DNA of 12,873 bases. It comes from an uncultured Pseudomonas sp. (lineage in GTDB: Bacteria; Pseudomonadota; Gammaproteobacteria; Pseudomonadales; Pseudomonadaceae). The position numbers and the translations under genes were made by a program. The stretch is from contig CAMPJN010000076.1 in NCBI GenBank assembly GCA_946886875.1, forward strand, positions 1-12,873. The letters run 5' to 3'. This document shows positions 1 to 6,756 of the stretch, in pieces (position 1 is the stretch's first letter; each line of letters starts with the position of its first letter). The notes under the pieces were generated by a model. It made no database searches, was not told where the DNA came from, and saw only the letters and a program-made list of their open reading frames with translations.

Positions 1-908
1 TGTCCGTGGCCACCCCCGAACAGAAGAAGCTGATCTCCGGATACTTCAAAGACCCGATCGGTTTTTCCGAAAGCGCCAGCCCTTACGTCATCGATTTGGG
101 CGGTTCGCCGACCCCGGCGCCCGATCGCACGCTCAACCCCGAGCCGCAAGAGCGGCAGGACAGCGGCCAGACCGATATCGACCCTGAACAGGCCGAAAGC
201 ATCGCCGAAGAGGCGGAGCGCGAACGCCTCGAACTTCTGCTCCAGGAGTTGCAGAACAAGGTCGAAGAAAACCCGGAATTGCAGCGTTTCAAGGACCAGA
301 TACTGTTCGAGATCACCCAGGACGGTTTGCGCATCCAGATCACCGATGCGGAGAACCGGCCGATGTTCGACCTCGGCAGCGCGCGCCTGCAGCCCTACTT
401 CGAAGACATTTTGCTGGCCATGGCCGACACCATCAAAGCGGTGCCGAACAAGATCAGCATCAGCGGCCATACCGATGCCAAACCCTTCGTCGGGCAGGGC
501 GATTTCGGTAACTGGGAGTTGTCTGCCGACCGCGCCAACTCGGCGCGCCGCGCCCTGGTCGCCGGTGGCTACGACGAGGACCGGGTGGCACGGGTTGTGG
601 GCTATGCCTCCTCGGCGCTGTTCGACCGTGACGACCCTTTGAACCCGGTCAACCGGCGGATCGACATCATCGTGCTGACCAAGAAGGCCCAGCGCGATAT
701 CGAAGGCGAACAGGGTGCAGAGCCTGCGTCGAGCGATGGTGAACCGCTCGACTCTACCTCAGGCGATGATGCATCAACCGAGGGGCCAGGCAGCGCTCAG
801 CCGTCGGAGTCGCCTGCCGCCGACACCGACGCTGAGCCGTCAGCGCAGCCGGGGCGCTTGAATATCTTCGATGAAGGCGGCTTGCCGCTCGATGAGCAGC
901 CCGATTAA
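1..908 (+). CDS. motB: Flagellar motor stator protein MotB, 5'-truncated by the window edge
   Basis: MotB is the peptidoglycan-anchored half of the MotA-MotB proton-driven stator of the flagellar motor. The reading frame is open from base 3 and ends with TAA at 906-908. The GTG at 6 is only an internal codon: the N-terminal cytoplasmic stub and the single transmembrane helix with the proton-binding Asp lie upstream of the window. The visible part starts at TPEQKK...GYFKDPIGFSESASP, the plug/linker stretch that follows the helix in MotB. A charged segment (about 130-300) comes next, then an OmpA-like peptidoglycan-binding domain (about 300-690) with SGHTDAKPF, NWELSADRA and NPVNRRIDI. An acidic, Ser/Pro/Asp-rich low-complexity tail (about 700-905) closes the protein. 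The tail resembles that of Pseudomonas MotB, whose genome carries a second stator set (MotCD) as known from the genus. motA is expected just upstream, outside the window. Confidence 0.95.
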   Translation, partial: SVATPEQKKLISGYFKDPIGFSESASPYVIDLGGSPTPAPDRTLNPEPQERQDSGQTDIDPEQAESIAEEAERERLELLLQELQNKVEENPELQRFKDQILFEITQDGLRIQITDAENRPMFDLGSARLQPYFEDILLAMADTIKAVPNKISISGHTDAKPFVGQGDFGNWELSADRANSARRALVAGGYDEDRVARVVGYASSALFDRDDPLNPVNRRIDIIVLTKKAQRDIEGEQGAEPASSDGEPLDSTSGDDASTEGPGSAQPSESPAADTDAEPSAQPGRLNIFDEGGLPLDEQPD

Positions 909-926
909 AGCGTCTCGCAGAATTGA

Positions 927-952
927 AAAGGCCGCGATCATTCGCGGCCTTT
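927..952. terminator. Bidirectional hairpin terminator between convergent motB and rsgA
   Basis: A perfect 10-bp stem (AAAGGCCGCG at 927-936, CGCGGCCTTT at 943-952) encloses the loop ATCATT. It sits 18 bp after the motB stop and 22 bp after the rsgA stop as read on the minus strand. The A/T ends of the stem supply a short T tract in both directions. The minus-strand direction, serving rsgA, has the better one (TTTTC), while the plus strand reads TTTGCGTTTC. One structure therefore probably ends both convergent transcripts. Confidence 0.85.
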
Positions 953-974
953 GCGTTTCTGGGGGCTTGCCGGT

Positions 975-2006
975 TTAGTAATCCGCCTCCGGCAGGCTGG
1001 CCAGAATATGTCGGTAGCTGGTCATCCGTTGCGGATGCACGCGGCCTTCTTCCAGAGCCTTGAGCAGGGCGCAGCCAGGTTCGCGGTCGTGTTTGCAATC
1101 GCGGAAGCGGCACTGGCCGATCAGATCGTGGAACTCGATAAAGCCCGCTTCGACATCGTCGCGGCTGACATGCACCAGGCCGAATTCGCGGATGCCCGGG
1201 GAGTCGATCAGCTCGCCGCCGCCGGGGAAGTGGAACAGCCGCGCCGTGGTGGTGGTGTGGGTGCCCTTGCCGGTCAGCTCGGACAATGCCCCGACCCGGG
1301 TATCGACGTCGGGCAACAAACTGTTGACCAGCGACGATTTGCCCACCCCGGACTGGCCGACGAAAACGCTGACATGCCCGTCCAGGCGTTTCTGCAGCTG
1401 CGCCATGCCGTCACCTTCATGGGCGGAGACTTCCAGCAGCGGATAGCCGAGTTGGCGGTAGACATCGAGCATGGCGTTGAGCGCCACGGCGTTCTGCTCG
1501 TCGAGCAGATCGGTCTTGTTCAACAGCAGCAAGGGGCGAATGCCGGCGTGTTCGGCGGCTACCAGGTAGCGGTCGATCAGATTGGCGTGGGGCTCGGGCA
1601 GCGGCGCGAAGACGATAACGATCAGGTCGACGTTGGCCGCAACCGGCTTCAGCTGTCCACGGGTATCCGGGCGGCACAGCTCGGTGCTGCGCGGCAACTG
1701 CGCGACTATCACGCCTATGCCCTGGTTGCCTGCACGCCAGACTACGCGGTCGCCGGTGACCATGGTCGGCAGGTTGGCGCGCAAGTGGCAACGGAATACC
1801 TGGCCGGCCAATTCGCCATCCAGGGCCTCGACCTCGACTTGCACGCCGAAGTGGGCGATGACCAGACCGATCTGCTCGGGGCCCAGGTCGCCACCTTCCA
1901 GGGTTTGCACGGCTTGCGATTCGCGTTTGGCGGCGCGGGCGGCGCGTTCGCCCTGGATTTTTTCGATACGCCAGTTTTGCCGGCGGTTGAGTTGGCGTTT
2001 GGCCAT
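975..2006 (-). CDS. rsgA: Small ribosomal subunit biogenesis GTPase RsgA (YjeQ/EngC)
   Basis: RsgA is a circularly permuted GTPase that binds the late 30S subunit and helps release RbfA and mature the decoding centre. The 343-residue product has the family layout. A basic N-terminus precedes an OB-fold (about 45-105). The G domain then runs in permuted order: G4 NKTD (163-166), G5-like VSAHEG (193-198), G1 GQSGVGKSS (217-225), the TTTT stretch around G2 (251-254) and G3 DSPG (268-271). A C-terminal zinc site follows with Cys299, Cys304, His306 and Cys312. The ATG at 2006 is the natural start by length and by the family N-terminus ([10 protein letters not shown]), though no strong Shine-Dalgarno precedes it. 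The gene converges on motB and diverges from the methyltransferase gene at 2125. The length is normal for Pseudomonas and all key residues are present. Confidence 0.96.
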   Translation of the reverse strand: MAKRQLNRRQNWRIEKIQGERAARAAKRESQAVQTLEGGDLGPEQIGLVIAHFGVQVEVEALDGELAGQVFRCHLRANLPTMVTGDRVVWRAGNQGIGVIVAQLPRSTELCRPDTRGQLKPVAANVDLIVIVFAPLPEPHANLIDRYLVAAEHAGIRPLLLLNKTDLLDEQNAVALNAMLDVYRQLGYPLLEVSAHEGDGMAQLQKRLDGHVSVFVGQSGVGKSSLVNSLLPDVDTRVGALSELTGKGTHTTTTARLFHFPGGGELIDSPGIREFGLVHVSRDDVEAGFIEFHDLIGQCRFRDCKHDREPGCALLKALEEGRVHPQRMTSYRHILASLPEADY

Positions 2007-2045
2007 GGAGATTCCGAGAGTTGAAGAGCGATGAAAGCGGTTGCG

Positions 2046-2054
2046 AGTCTAGCA
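2046..2054 (-). promoter_or_regulatory. Candidate extended -10 promoter for rsgA
   Basis: Read on the minus strand, this is TGCTAGACT: a TG-N extended -10 followed by the hexamer TAGACT (4 of 6 matches to TATAAT, including the key first TA and last T). It lies about 40 bases upstream of the rsgA ATG. No good -35 box stands 16-18 bp further up; a TCGACA occurs, but 22 bp away. An extended -10 would explain that. The call comes from the motif only. Confidence 0.4.
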
Positions 2055-2090
2055 CGGGCGGCCTGGCGGGCATTGTCGATTGGCGGCGGT

Positions 2091-2096
2091 TAGACT
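2091..2096 (+). promoter_or_regulatory. Candidate -10 box for the methyltransferase gene
   Basis: TAGACT in the context TTAGACTTGC lies 28 bases before the chosen ATG of the methyltransferase gene, back to back with the rsgA box on the other strand. It would give a leader of roughly 20 bases. No convincing -35 element is visible at 16-18 bp. The same TAGACTTGC string recurs just upstream of orn, which adds slight support. Confidence 0.25.
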
Positions 2097-2124
2097 TGCG
2101 GTATTTTGGCAGGCAGAGGGTTGT

Positions 2125-2919
2125 ATGGGCGTGCGGATGGATAAAACGCGACTATTGGCGAGCCGCTACCCGGCACCCTTGGCATTGCTGGCGCAGCTCT
2201 GCGCGTTGCTGTCGGTCGCCGCCGTGGTTTATCTGCTGGCGCAGTTTTCCCCATGGCGCCCCAGCGCCCTGGCCGCCGGCCTGGTGCAGGGGCTGTTGGC
2301 GGCGAGTCTGGGGCAATGGCTGGGGTTGTCGCGTTGGTGGTGGTGGCTGAACCTGGCCTTTGTCCCGGCCGTACTGCTGCTGAGCGGCGCGGCGCTGCCG
2401 TCCTGGGTATTTCTGCTGGGCTTTGCCCTGTTGCTGCTACTCAACTGGAACAGCTTTGCCGAGCGGGTGCCGCTGTATCTGACCGGGCCGCGCAGCCGTG
2501 AGCAGTTGGCCTTGTTGCTGGCTGAGCAGCCGGCGGGTTTTCGTTTCGTCGACCTCGGTTGTGGCCCTGCCGGCACCTTGCGCGAGCTGGCGCGACGGTT
2601 TCCTCAGGGGCGATTCGTCGGCGTCGAGACCGCGCCGCTGTCATTCGCCATCGCCTGGCTGCGTTGTAGGCGCCAGGGCAATTGCCAGATTCGCTATGAA
2701 AATCTCTGGCGCTGCGATCTGTCGGGGTTCGATCTGGTCTATTGCTTTCTCTCCCCCGCGCCCATGGCTGAATTGTGGCAAAAGGCCCGAACGCAGATGC
2801 GCGCGGGTGCGTTGTTGATCAGCAATACTTTCGAAGTACCGGGCGTGCCGGCTGATCGGCAGATCGAGATGCATGACTGGCGCCGCTCGCGGCTGCTGCT
2901 ATGGCGCATGCCTCGTTGA
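2125..2919 (+). CDS. Membrane-anchored class I SAM-dependent methyltransferase, FAM173-like layout, substrate unknown
   Basis: The predicted protein has 264 residues. The N-terminal half is very hydrophobic, with probable membrane helices at about 17-40, 45-67, 72-90 and 92-108. The C-terminal half is a Rossmann-type methyltransferase: motif I is VDLGCGPAG (142-150), a following acidic position is in GVET (166-169), and a motif IV-like strand is DLVYCFLSPAPM (203-214). A VPLYLTGP segment sits just before the domain. This order (membrane segment, VPxxxTP-like strand, DLGxG, GVE, ENLW...DLS) recalls FAM173/ATPSCKMT-type lysine methyltransferases; the comparison is from memory. ATG 2125 is chosen because AGAGGG (2115-2120) lies just upstream; GTG 2131 and ATG 2137 are alternatives, and the frame stays open back to a TTG at 2080. 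orn follows 40 bp downstream, so the two may be co-transcribed. The target could be a protein lysine, a lipid or a small molecule. Confidence 0.75.
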   Translation: MGVRMDKTRLLASRYPAPLALLAQLCALLSVAAVVYLLAQFSPWRPSALAAGLVQGLLAASLGQWLGLSRWWWWLNLAFVPAVLLLSGAALPSWVFLLGFALLLLLNWNSFAERVPLYLTGPRSREQLALLLAEQPAGFRFVDLGCGPAGTLRELARRFPQGRFVGVETAPLSFAIAWLRCRRQGNCQIRYENLWRCDLSGFDLVYCFLSPAPMAELWQKARTQMRAGALLISNTFEVPGVPADRQIEMHDWRRSRLLLWRMPR

Positions 2920-2928
2920 TTTATTCGC

Positions 2929-2934
2929 TAGACT
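2929..2934 (+). promoter_or_regulatory. Candidate -10 box upstream of orn
   Basis: TAGACT in the context CTAGACTTGC lies in the 40-bp gap between the methyltransferase gene and orn, 25 bases before the orn ATG. No matching -35 box is seen at the usual spacing. It could give orn its own short-leader transcript besides read-through from the upstream gene. Support is the hexamer and its recurrence upstream of the neighbouring gene. Confidence 0.25.
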
Positions 2935-2959
2935 TGCCATCTAAGCCAAGGAGCCCATC

Positions 2960-3502
2960 ATGCAGAACCCGCTGAATCTGATCTGGATCGACCTGGAAAT
3001 GACCGGCCTGGAGCCGGACAAAGACGTCATCATCGAGATGGCCACCATAGTCACCGACAGCGAACTGAATATCCTCGCCGAAGGCCCGGTGATCGCCGTG
3101 CACCAGAGCGATGCGCTGCTCGCCGGCATGGATGAGTGGAATACCCGCACCCATGGCCAGAGCGGTCTGACTCAGCGTGTGCGCGAGAGTAAGATCGGCC
3201 CGGCCGAGGCCGAGGCCATGACCATCGCCTTCCTGGAACAATGGGTGCCGAAGGGCAAATCGCCGATCTGCGGCAACAGCATCGGTCAGGATCGGCGCTT
3301 CCTCTATCGCTATATGCCCAATCTGGAAGCCTACTTCCACTACCGCTATCTGGACGTCTCGACCCTGAAGATCCTCGCCGAGCGCTGGGCGCCGCAGGTC
3401 AAGGACGGCTTCGTGAAAAAAGGCAGCCACCAGGCGCTGGACGATATCCGTGAGTCGATTGCCGAGCTCAAGTACTACCGCGAGCATTTGCTCAAGGTCT
3501 GA
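2960..3502 (+). CDS. orn: Oligoribonuclease Orn
   Basis: Orn is a DEDDh-family 3'-5' exoribonuclease that clears the last di- to short oligoribonucleotides of RNA decay. In Pseudomonas it degrades pGpG, the breakdown product of cyclic di-GMP, so it affects second-messenger turnover. The 180-residue protein is the usual size (E. coli about 181). The catalytic acids are complete: Asp11 and Glu13 in [11 protein letters not shown], Asp111 in [11 protein letters not shown], and His157 and Asp162 in [17 protein letters not shown] (2948-2953) stands 6 bases before the ATG, an excellent ribosome binding site. Upstream lies the membrane methyltransferase gene and downstream the convergent queG. In P. 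aeruginosa, as I recall it, orn and rsgA are direct divergent neighbours. Here the extra gene separates them. Confidence 0.97.
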   Translation: MQNPLNLIWIDLEMTGLEPDKDVIIEMATIVTDSELNILAEGPVIAVHQSDALLAGMDEWNTRTHGQSGLTQRVRESKIGPAEAEAMTIAFLEQWVPKGKSPICGNSIGQDRRFLYRYMPNLEAYFHYRYLDVSTLKILAERWAPQVKDGFVKKGSHQALDDIRESIAELKYYREHLLKV

Positions 3503-3517
3503 GGCTCGCCAAAGAAT

Positions 3518-3551
3518 CCGTAGATCCTGTGTTTATGCGCGAGATCTACGG
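3518..3551. repeat. Inverted repeat after orn
   Basis: CCGTAGATC (3518-3526) and GATCTACGG (3543-3551) form a perfect 9-bp inverted repeat around a 16-base spacer, starting 15 bp after the orn stop. There is no T run on the plus strand after it, so it is not a standard intrinsic terminator for orn. It directly abuts the REP-like element that follows and may be part of the same inserted or structured unit. Confidence 0.6.
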
Positions 3552-3555
3552 TCTC

Positions 3556-3631
3556 GTAGGGCGGACATGCCGAAGGCTTGTCCGCCATCTGGGCGCCAGC
3601 GGTGGACAAGGCTCCGCCATGTCCACCCTAC
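3556..3631. repeat. REP-like paired-hairpin element (GTAGGG-type palindrome)
   Basis: This 76-bp element is bounded by GTAGGG (3556-3561) and CCCTAC (3626-3631) and contains two 27-base hairpins in inverted orientation. Hairpin 1 (3560-3586) has the arms GGCGGACA and TGTCCGCC, an unpaired T/T, an inner GCC/GGC stem and a GAA loop. Hairpin 2 (3601-3627) has GGTGGACA and TGTCCACC, an A/A mismatch, an inner GGC/GCC stem and a TCC loop. Between them lies CTGG-GCG-CCAG (3589-3599), which makes the whole unit nearly palindromic. Elements starting GTAGGGTGGA are common between convergent Pseudomonas genes and resemble REP doublets (BIMEs) mobilised by RAYT transposases; the assignment to that class is from memory. 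It sits between the 3' ends of orn and queG, where it may also stop transcripts. Confidence 0.75.
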
Positions 3632-3660
3632 AAAAGCGCACTTCGTCACCCGCCTTGCAG

Positions 3661-4722
3661 CTAGCGCCCATGCTGAGCCAAAGCCCAGGCCACATGCTCG
3701 CGCACCAGCTCCGATGGATGCTCGCGGCGGGCCTCCAGCGCTTCCAGCACCGGGATACTGGAGGGCGCGTTGCCCAGGCCGACCGCCAGGTTGCGCAGCC
3801 AGCGCTCGTAGCCAGCGCGGCGTAGCGGCGAACCCTCGGTACGGCTGAGAAACTCCTCCTCGCTCCAGCGGAACAGCTCGGCCAGCTCGGCATTGTCGAG
3901 TTGGTGGCGTGGCTGGAAGTCGCCCTGTTCGGTGGGCTTGGTGAAGCGGTTCCATGGGCAGACCATCTGGCAGTCATCGCAGCCGAATACCCGATTGCCG
4001 ATGGGCGCGCGCAGCTCGACGGGGATCGGCCCTTTCAGCTCGATGGTCAGGTAGGAAATGCAGCGTCGCGCATCCAGCACATAGGGCCCGACGAAGGCAG
4101 CGGTCGGGCAGATATCCATGCAGGCCGTGCAGCGCCCGCAATGCTCGGTGGTGTGGGGCGGATCTACTGGCAAGGGCAGGTCGACGAACAGCTCGCCGAG
4201 AAAGAAATAGCTGCCGGCCTTGCGATTGAGCACCAGGGTGTTTTTGCCGATCCAGCCCAGGCCGGCCTGTTCGGCGATGGCTTTTTCCAGCACCGGCGCG
4301 CTGTCGACGAAGGCGCGAAAGCCGAAAGGGCCGATTTGTTGCTGAATGCGCTCGGCGAGCTGCTGCAGGCGTTTGCGGATCAGCTTGTGGTAGTCGCGGC
4401 CCAAGGCGTAGCGCGAGACATAGGCTTTTTCCGGCTCGGCCAGGCGTTTGGCCATCTGCGTGTCGCCGGGCAGGTAGTCCATGCGCAGCGAGATCACTCG
4501 CAGCGTGCCGGGCACCAGTTGCTCGGGGTGGGAACGTTTGCTGCCGTGGGCGGCCATATAGTCCATCTCGCCCTGGTAACCGGCATCCAGCCAGCGCTGC
4601 AGGTGCGCCTCGTGCTCGCCCAGCTGCAGCCCGGCGATGCCGACTTGCTGAAAGCCCAGTTCGCGGCCCCAATCCTTGATCGATTGGGCGAGGGCATTGA
4701 GGTCGAGTGAGTCGGTGGTCAT
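3661..4722 (-). CDS. queG: Epoxyqueuosine reductase QueG
   Basis: QueG carries out the last step of queuosine synthesis, the cobalamin-dependent reduction of epoxyqueuosine to queuosine at position 34 of GUN-anticodon tRNAs. The 353-residue product shows the family order. An N-terminal cobalamin-binding region includes SRYALGRDYHKLIRKRL (103-119), FVDSAPVLEKAIAEQAG (138-154, with the likely general acid Asp140) and GWIGKNTL (156-163). Two [4Fe-4S] clusters follow, from CGRCTACMDICP (Cys195, 198, 201, 205) and CDDCQMVCP (Cys248, 251, 255) together with Cys221. A HEAT-like C-terminal tail (about 280-353, SPLRRAGYERWLRNLAVGLGN region) ends the protein. The ATG at 4722 is the only good family-like start, yet no purine-rich ribosome binding site precedes it, so translation may be weak. 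It diverges from nnrD with 59 bp between the start codons and converges on orn. Confidence 0.95.
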   Translation of the reverse strand: MTTDSLDLNALAQSIKDWGRELGFQQVGIAGLQLGEHEAHLQRWLDAGYQGEMDYMAAHGSKRSHPEQLVPGTLRVISLRMDYLPGDTQMAKRLAEPEKAYVSRYALGRDYHKLIRKRLQQLAERIQQQIGPFGFRAFVDSAPVLEKAIAEQAGLGWIGKNTLVLNRKAGSYFFLGELFVDLPLPVDPPHTTEHCGRCTACMDICPTAAFVGPYVLDARRCISYLTIELKGPIPVELRAPIGNRVFGCDDCQMVCPWNRFTKPTEQGDFQPRHQLDNAELAELFRWSEEEFLSRTEGSPLRRAGYERWLRNLAVGLGNAPSSIPVLEALEARREHPSELVREHVAWALAQHGR

Positions 4723-4751
4723 GCTGAGGGGGACGCCAGGGCGGAGGTGGG

Positions 4752-4757
4752 TATAAT
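4752..4757 (+). promoter_or_regulatory. Consensus -10 box for the nnrD-tsaE-amiB-mutL block
   Basis: A perfect TATAAT hexamer lies 24 bases before the nnrD ATG in the short queG-nnrD divergent gap. Allowing about 7 bases to the start site, the leader would be near 18-20 bases, just enough for the GGAG ribosome binding site at 4771-4774. No TTGACA-like -35 lies at 16-18 bp (GGGGAC is there), and there is no TG extension in the correct register, so an activator or weak -35 contacts would be needed. On the opposite strand the same site reads as a poor -10 for queG. Confidence 0.5.
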
Positions 4758-4781
4758 TCTGCCAGACATCGGAGCCGACGC

Positions 4782-6281
4782 ATGCCGCAATCGCCAGACA
4801 ATCTTCCCCTTGCCCTGTATAGCGCCGCCCAGGTTCGCCAGCTCGACGCCCGGCTGATCGCCGCCGGCACGCCGGGTTTCGAGCTGATGGGCCTTGCCGC
4901 CCACGCGATCTGGCGCGCCTTGCGTCGGCGCTGGCCGGAAGCGGGCGAGGTCACGGTGCTGGCCGGGCGTGGCAATAATGCCGGCGACGGTTATCTGCTC
5001 GCGGCCCTGGCGCTGCGTGCTGGCTGGCAGGTGCGCGTGCTGGCGGTCGGCAATCCAGTCGAATTACAGGGCGATGCCGCCCTGGCGCGCGATGAGGCGC
5101 TGGCCGCGGGCGTCGTTGTTGCGTCCTGGACCGAGCAGGCGCCGCTGGCGGGCGTGGTGGTCGATGCGTTGCTCGGCACCGGCCTGACCGGCGTTGTGCG
5201 CGAACCCTATGCCCAAGCCATCCGTCAGTTGAATGCCAGCGGTCTGCCGGTGCTGGCGGTGGATATCCCCTCGGGTTTATCGGCCGATAGCGGCGAAGTG
5301 CTGGGAGTTGCCGTGCGGGCGCAGCTGACGGTGACTTTGATCGGCTTGAAGTTGGGACTGTTCACCGGCGTGGCGGCGGATTTCGTCGGCGAATTGCGAT
5401 TCGATGATCTGCAAGCCGAGGCGCATCAGGTTGCCGAGCAAGCGTTCAGCGCGCAGCGCCTGAGCTTGGCGAATGTGCCGCGGCTGCCGCGGCGTTCGCC
5501 TAGCGTCCATAAGGGCCAGCTGGGCCATGTGCTGGTGGTCGGCGGCGATCGCGGTCTGGCCGGTGCGGCGCTGCTTTCTGCACAAAGCGCTTTGCGGGCG
5601 GGGGCGGGGATGGTGTCCCTGGCCACGCGAGCCGAGCACCTGGCGGCAGCGCAAGCGCGGTTGCCCGAAGTAATGAGCGCGGCAATTGCTTCGGCCAATC
5701 AATTGCTGGCGCTGGGGGCGCGCGCCAGCATTTGGGTGGTCGGTCCGGGATTGGGGCAGCATGCCTGGGGGCGTAGCCTGTTATCGGCCGCTGCCATCAG
5801 CGACGCGCTCCAGATATGGGATGCCGATGCGCTGAATCTGTTGGCGTCGGGTGCGGTCGAGATGCCGCAAGGCGGTGTGATTACCCCGCACCCGGGCGAA
5901 GCTGCCCGCTTATTGGGCATCACAGCGGCAGAGGTTCAGGCCGATCGCCCCGCCGCCGCCCGTGCCCTGGCCAAGCGCTACGGGGCGGTGTGCGTGCTGA
6001 AAGGCGCAGGTAGCTTGATCGCCGACCCAGGGGGACAGTTGCTGCTATGCGATCGCGGCCATCCGGTTATGGCCGGTGCCGGCTTGGGTGATGTGCTGGC
6101 CGGGTTGATCGGTGCGTTAATGGCGCAGGGGCTGACCGCCATGGCGGCGGCAAGTCTTGGCGTTTGGTTGCATGCGCGGGCCGGCGAACGGCTGGCGGAA
6201 CACGGGGTTGGGCTGGCCGCGAGCGATCTATGCGCGGCCATTCGCCAGTTATTGCGGGAGCACTCGGTTTGTCTGAACTAG
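4782..6281 (+). CDS. nnrD: Bifunctional NAD(P)HX epimerase / ADP-dependent NAD(P)HX dehydratase
   Basis: This enzyme repairs hydrated NADH and NADPH. The N-terminal domain epimerises the R and S hydrates, and the C-terminal domain dehydrates S-NAD(P)HX using ADP. The 499-residue length fits the fused YjeF form (E. coli about 515). The epimerase half (about 10-215) shows GRGNNAGDG (62-70), [11 protein letters not shown] (127-137) and [10 protein letters not shown] (160-169). The ribokinase-like half (about 235-495) shows [13 protein letters not shown] (243-255), VGPGLGQ (320-326), WDADALN (346-352), TPHPGE (368-373), VLKGAG (405-410) and the nucleotide/catalytic loop GLGDVLAG (434-441, Asp437). 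GGAG at 4771-4774, 7 bases before ATG 4782, sets the start. The gene leads a tight co-directional block: its end overlaps tsaE by 13 bp, the same neighbour pair as yjeF-tsaE in E. coli. In that species it is called nnr/yjeF. Confidence 0.95.
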   Translation: MPQSPDNLPLALYSAAQVRQLDARLIAAGTPGFELMGLAAHAIWRALRRRWPEAGEVTVLAGRGNNAGDGYLLAALALRAGWQVRVLAVGNPVELQGDAALARDEALAAGVVVASWTEQAPLAGVVVDALLGTGLTGVVREPYAQAIRQLNASGLPVLAVDIPSGLSADSGEVLGVAVRAQLTVTLIGLKLGLFTGVAADFVGELRFDDLQAEAHQVAEQAFSAQRLSLANVPRLPRRSPSVHKGQLGHVLVVGGDRGLAGAALLSAQSALRAGAGMVSLATRAEHLAAAQARLPEVMSAAIASANQLLALGARASIWVVGPGLGQHAWGRSLLSAAAISDALQIWDADALNLLASGAVEMPQGGVITPHPGEAARLLGITAAEVQADRPAAARALAKRYGAVCVLKGAGSLIADPGGQLLLCDRGHPVMAGAGLGDVLAGLIGALMAQGLTAMAAASLGVWLHARAGERLAEHGVGLAASDLCAAIRQLLREHSVCLN

Positions 6282-6736
6282 AACTATATGCCGCCGACGA
6301 AGAGGCGATGCTGGCGCTCGGCGGGCGAATCGCCAAGGCCAGCGGTGGTGTCGGGGTGATTTATCTGCATGGCGATCTGGGGGCCGGCAAGACCACCTTG
6401 TCACGCGGCATCATTCGCGGCCTGGGTCATGTAGGGGCGGTGAAAAGTCCGACCTTCACCCTGGTCGAGCCCTATGAAATAGGCGATATACAAGCCTTTC
6501 ACTTCGACCTTTACCGACTACTCGATCCCGAGGAGTTGGAGTTTCTCGGCATCCGCGATTATTTCGCCGGCGAGGCGTTATGCCTGGTTGAATGGCCGGA
6601 GCGCGGGGCAGGCGTTTTGCCAAAGGCCGACATGGACATTACCATTGCGCCGAAAGCAGCCGGTCGTTGCTTGCGCTTGCAGGCGCAGGGAGCGCGCGGC
6701 GAAGCCTGGTGTGCCACCTTGGCCATCGGGGCATGA
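6269..6736 (+). CDS. tsaE: tRNA t6A synthesis ATPase TsaE (YjeE), TTG start
   Basis: TsaE is the P-loop ATPase that works with TsaB and TsaD to form threonylcarbamoyladenosine at position 37 of ANN-decoding tRNAs. The 155-residue product has the Walker A motif GDLGAGKTT (35-43), [10 protein letters not shown] (60-69), HFDLYR (78-83), [14 protein letters not shown] (86-99) and VEWPERG (107-113), all typical. The start is taken as TTG at 6269. Homologues begin a few residues before the LYAADEEAM segment, and GGGAG (6256-6260) lies 8 bases upstream. The upstream ATG at 6230 in frame would add 13 residues foreign to the family. The start lies inside the end of nnrD (13-bp overlap), which suggests translational coupling. 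The stop TGA at 6734 overlaps an ATG in the amiB frame. Confidence 0.93.
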   Translation: MSELELYAADEEAMLALGGRIAKASGGVGVIYLHGDLGAGKTTLSRGIIRGLGHVGAVKSPTFTLVEPYEIGDIQAFHFDLYRLLDPEELEFLGIRDYFAGEALCLVEWPERGAGVLPKADMDITIAPKAAGRCLRLQAQGARGEAWCATLAIGA

Positions 6737-6756
6737 TCAAAATAATGAGGTCGGCT

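Noticed and set aside
6..8. GTG as a true start of motB
   Set aside because: The frame is open to the window edge, and the following residues match the middle of MotB just after its transmembrane helix. The gene is cut by the window, not by a real start.
951..2024. Open frame of 357 codons on the plus strand, antisense to rsgA
   Set aside because: It covers rsgA exactly in the opposite direction. Its translation is rich in Ala, Gly, Gln and Asp with no recognisable domain, as expected from the GC-rich third positions of the real gene. No ribosome binding site was seen.
2080..2124. Longer N-terminus for the methyltransferase from TTG 2080
   Set aside because: The added 15 residues overlap the candidate -10 box, lack a ribosome binding site and start with TTG, while ATG 2125 has AGAGGG just upstream.
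3974..4975. Open frame of 333 codons on the minus strand in another frame of queG, running into nnrD
   Set aside because: The QueG frame contains all cluster cysteines and family motifs. The alternative frame gives a low-complexity Arg/Ala/Pro-rich product.
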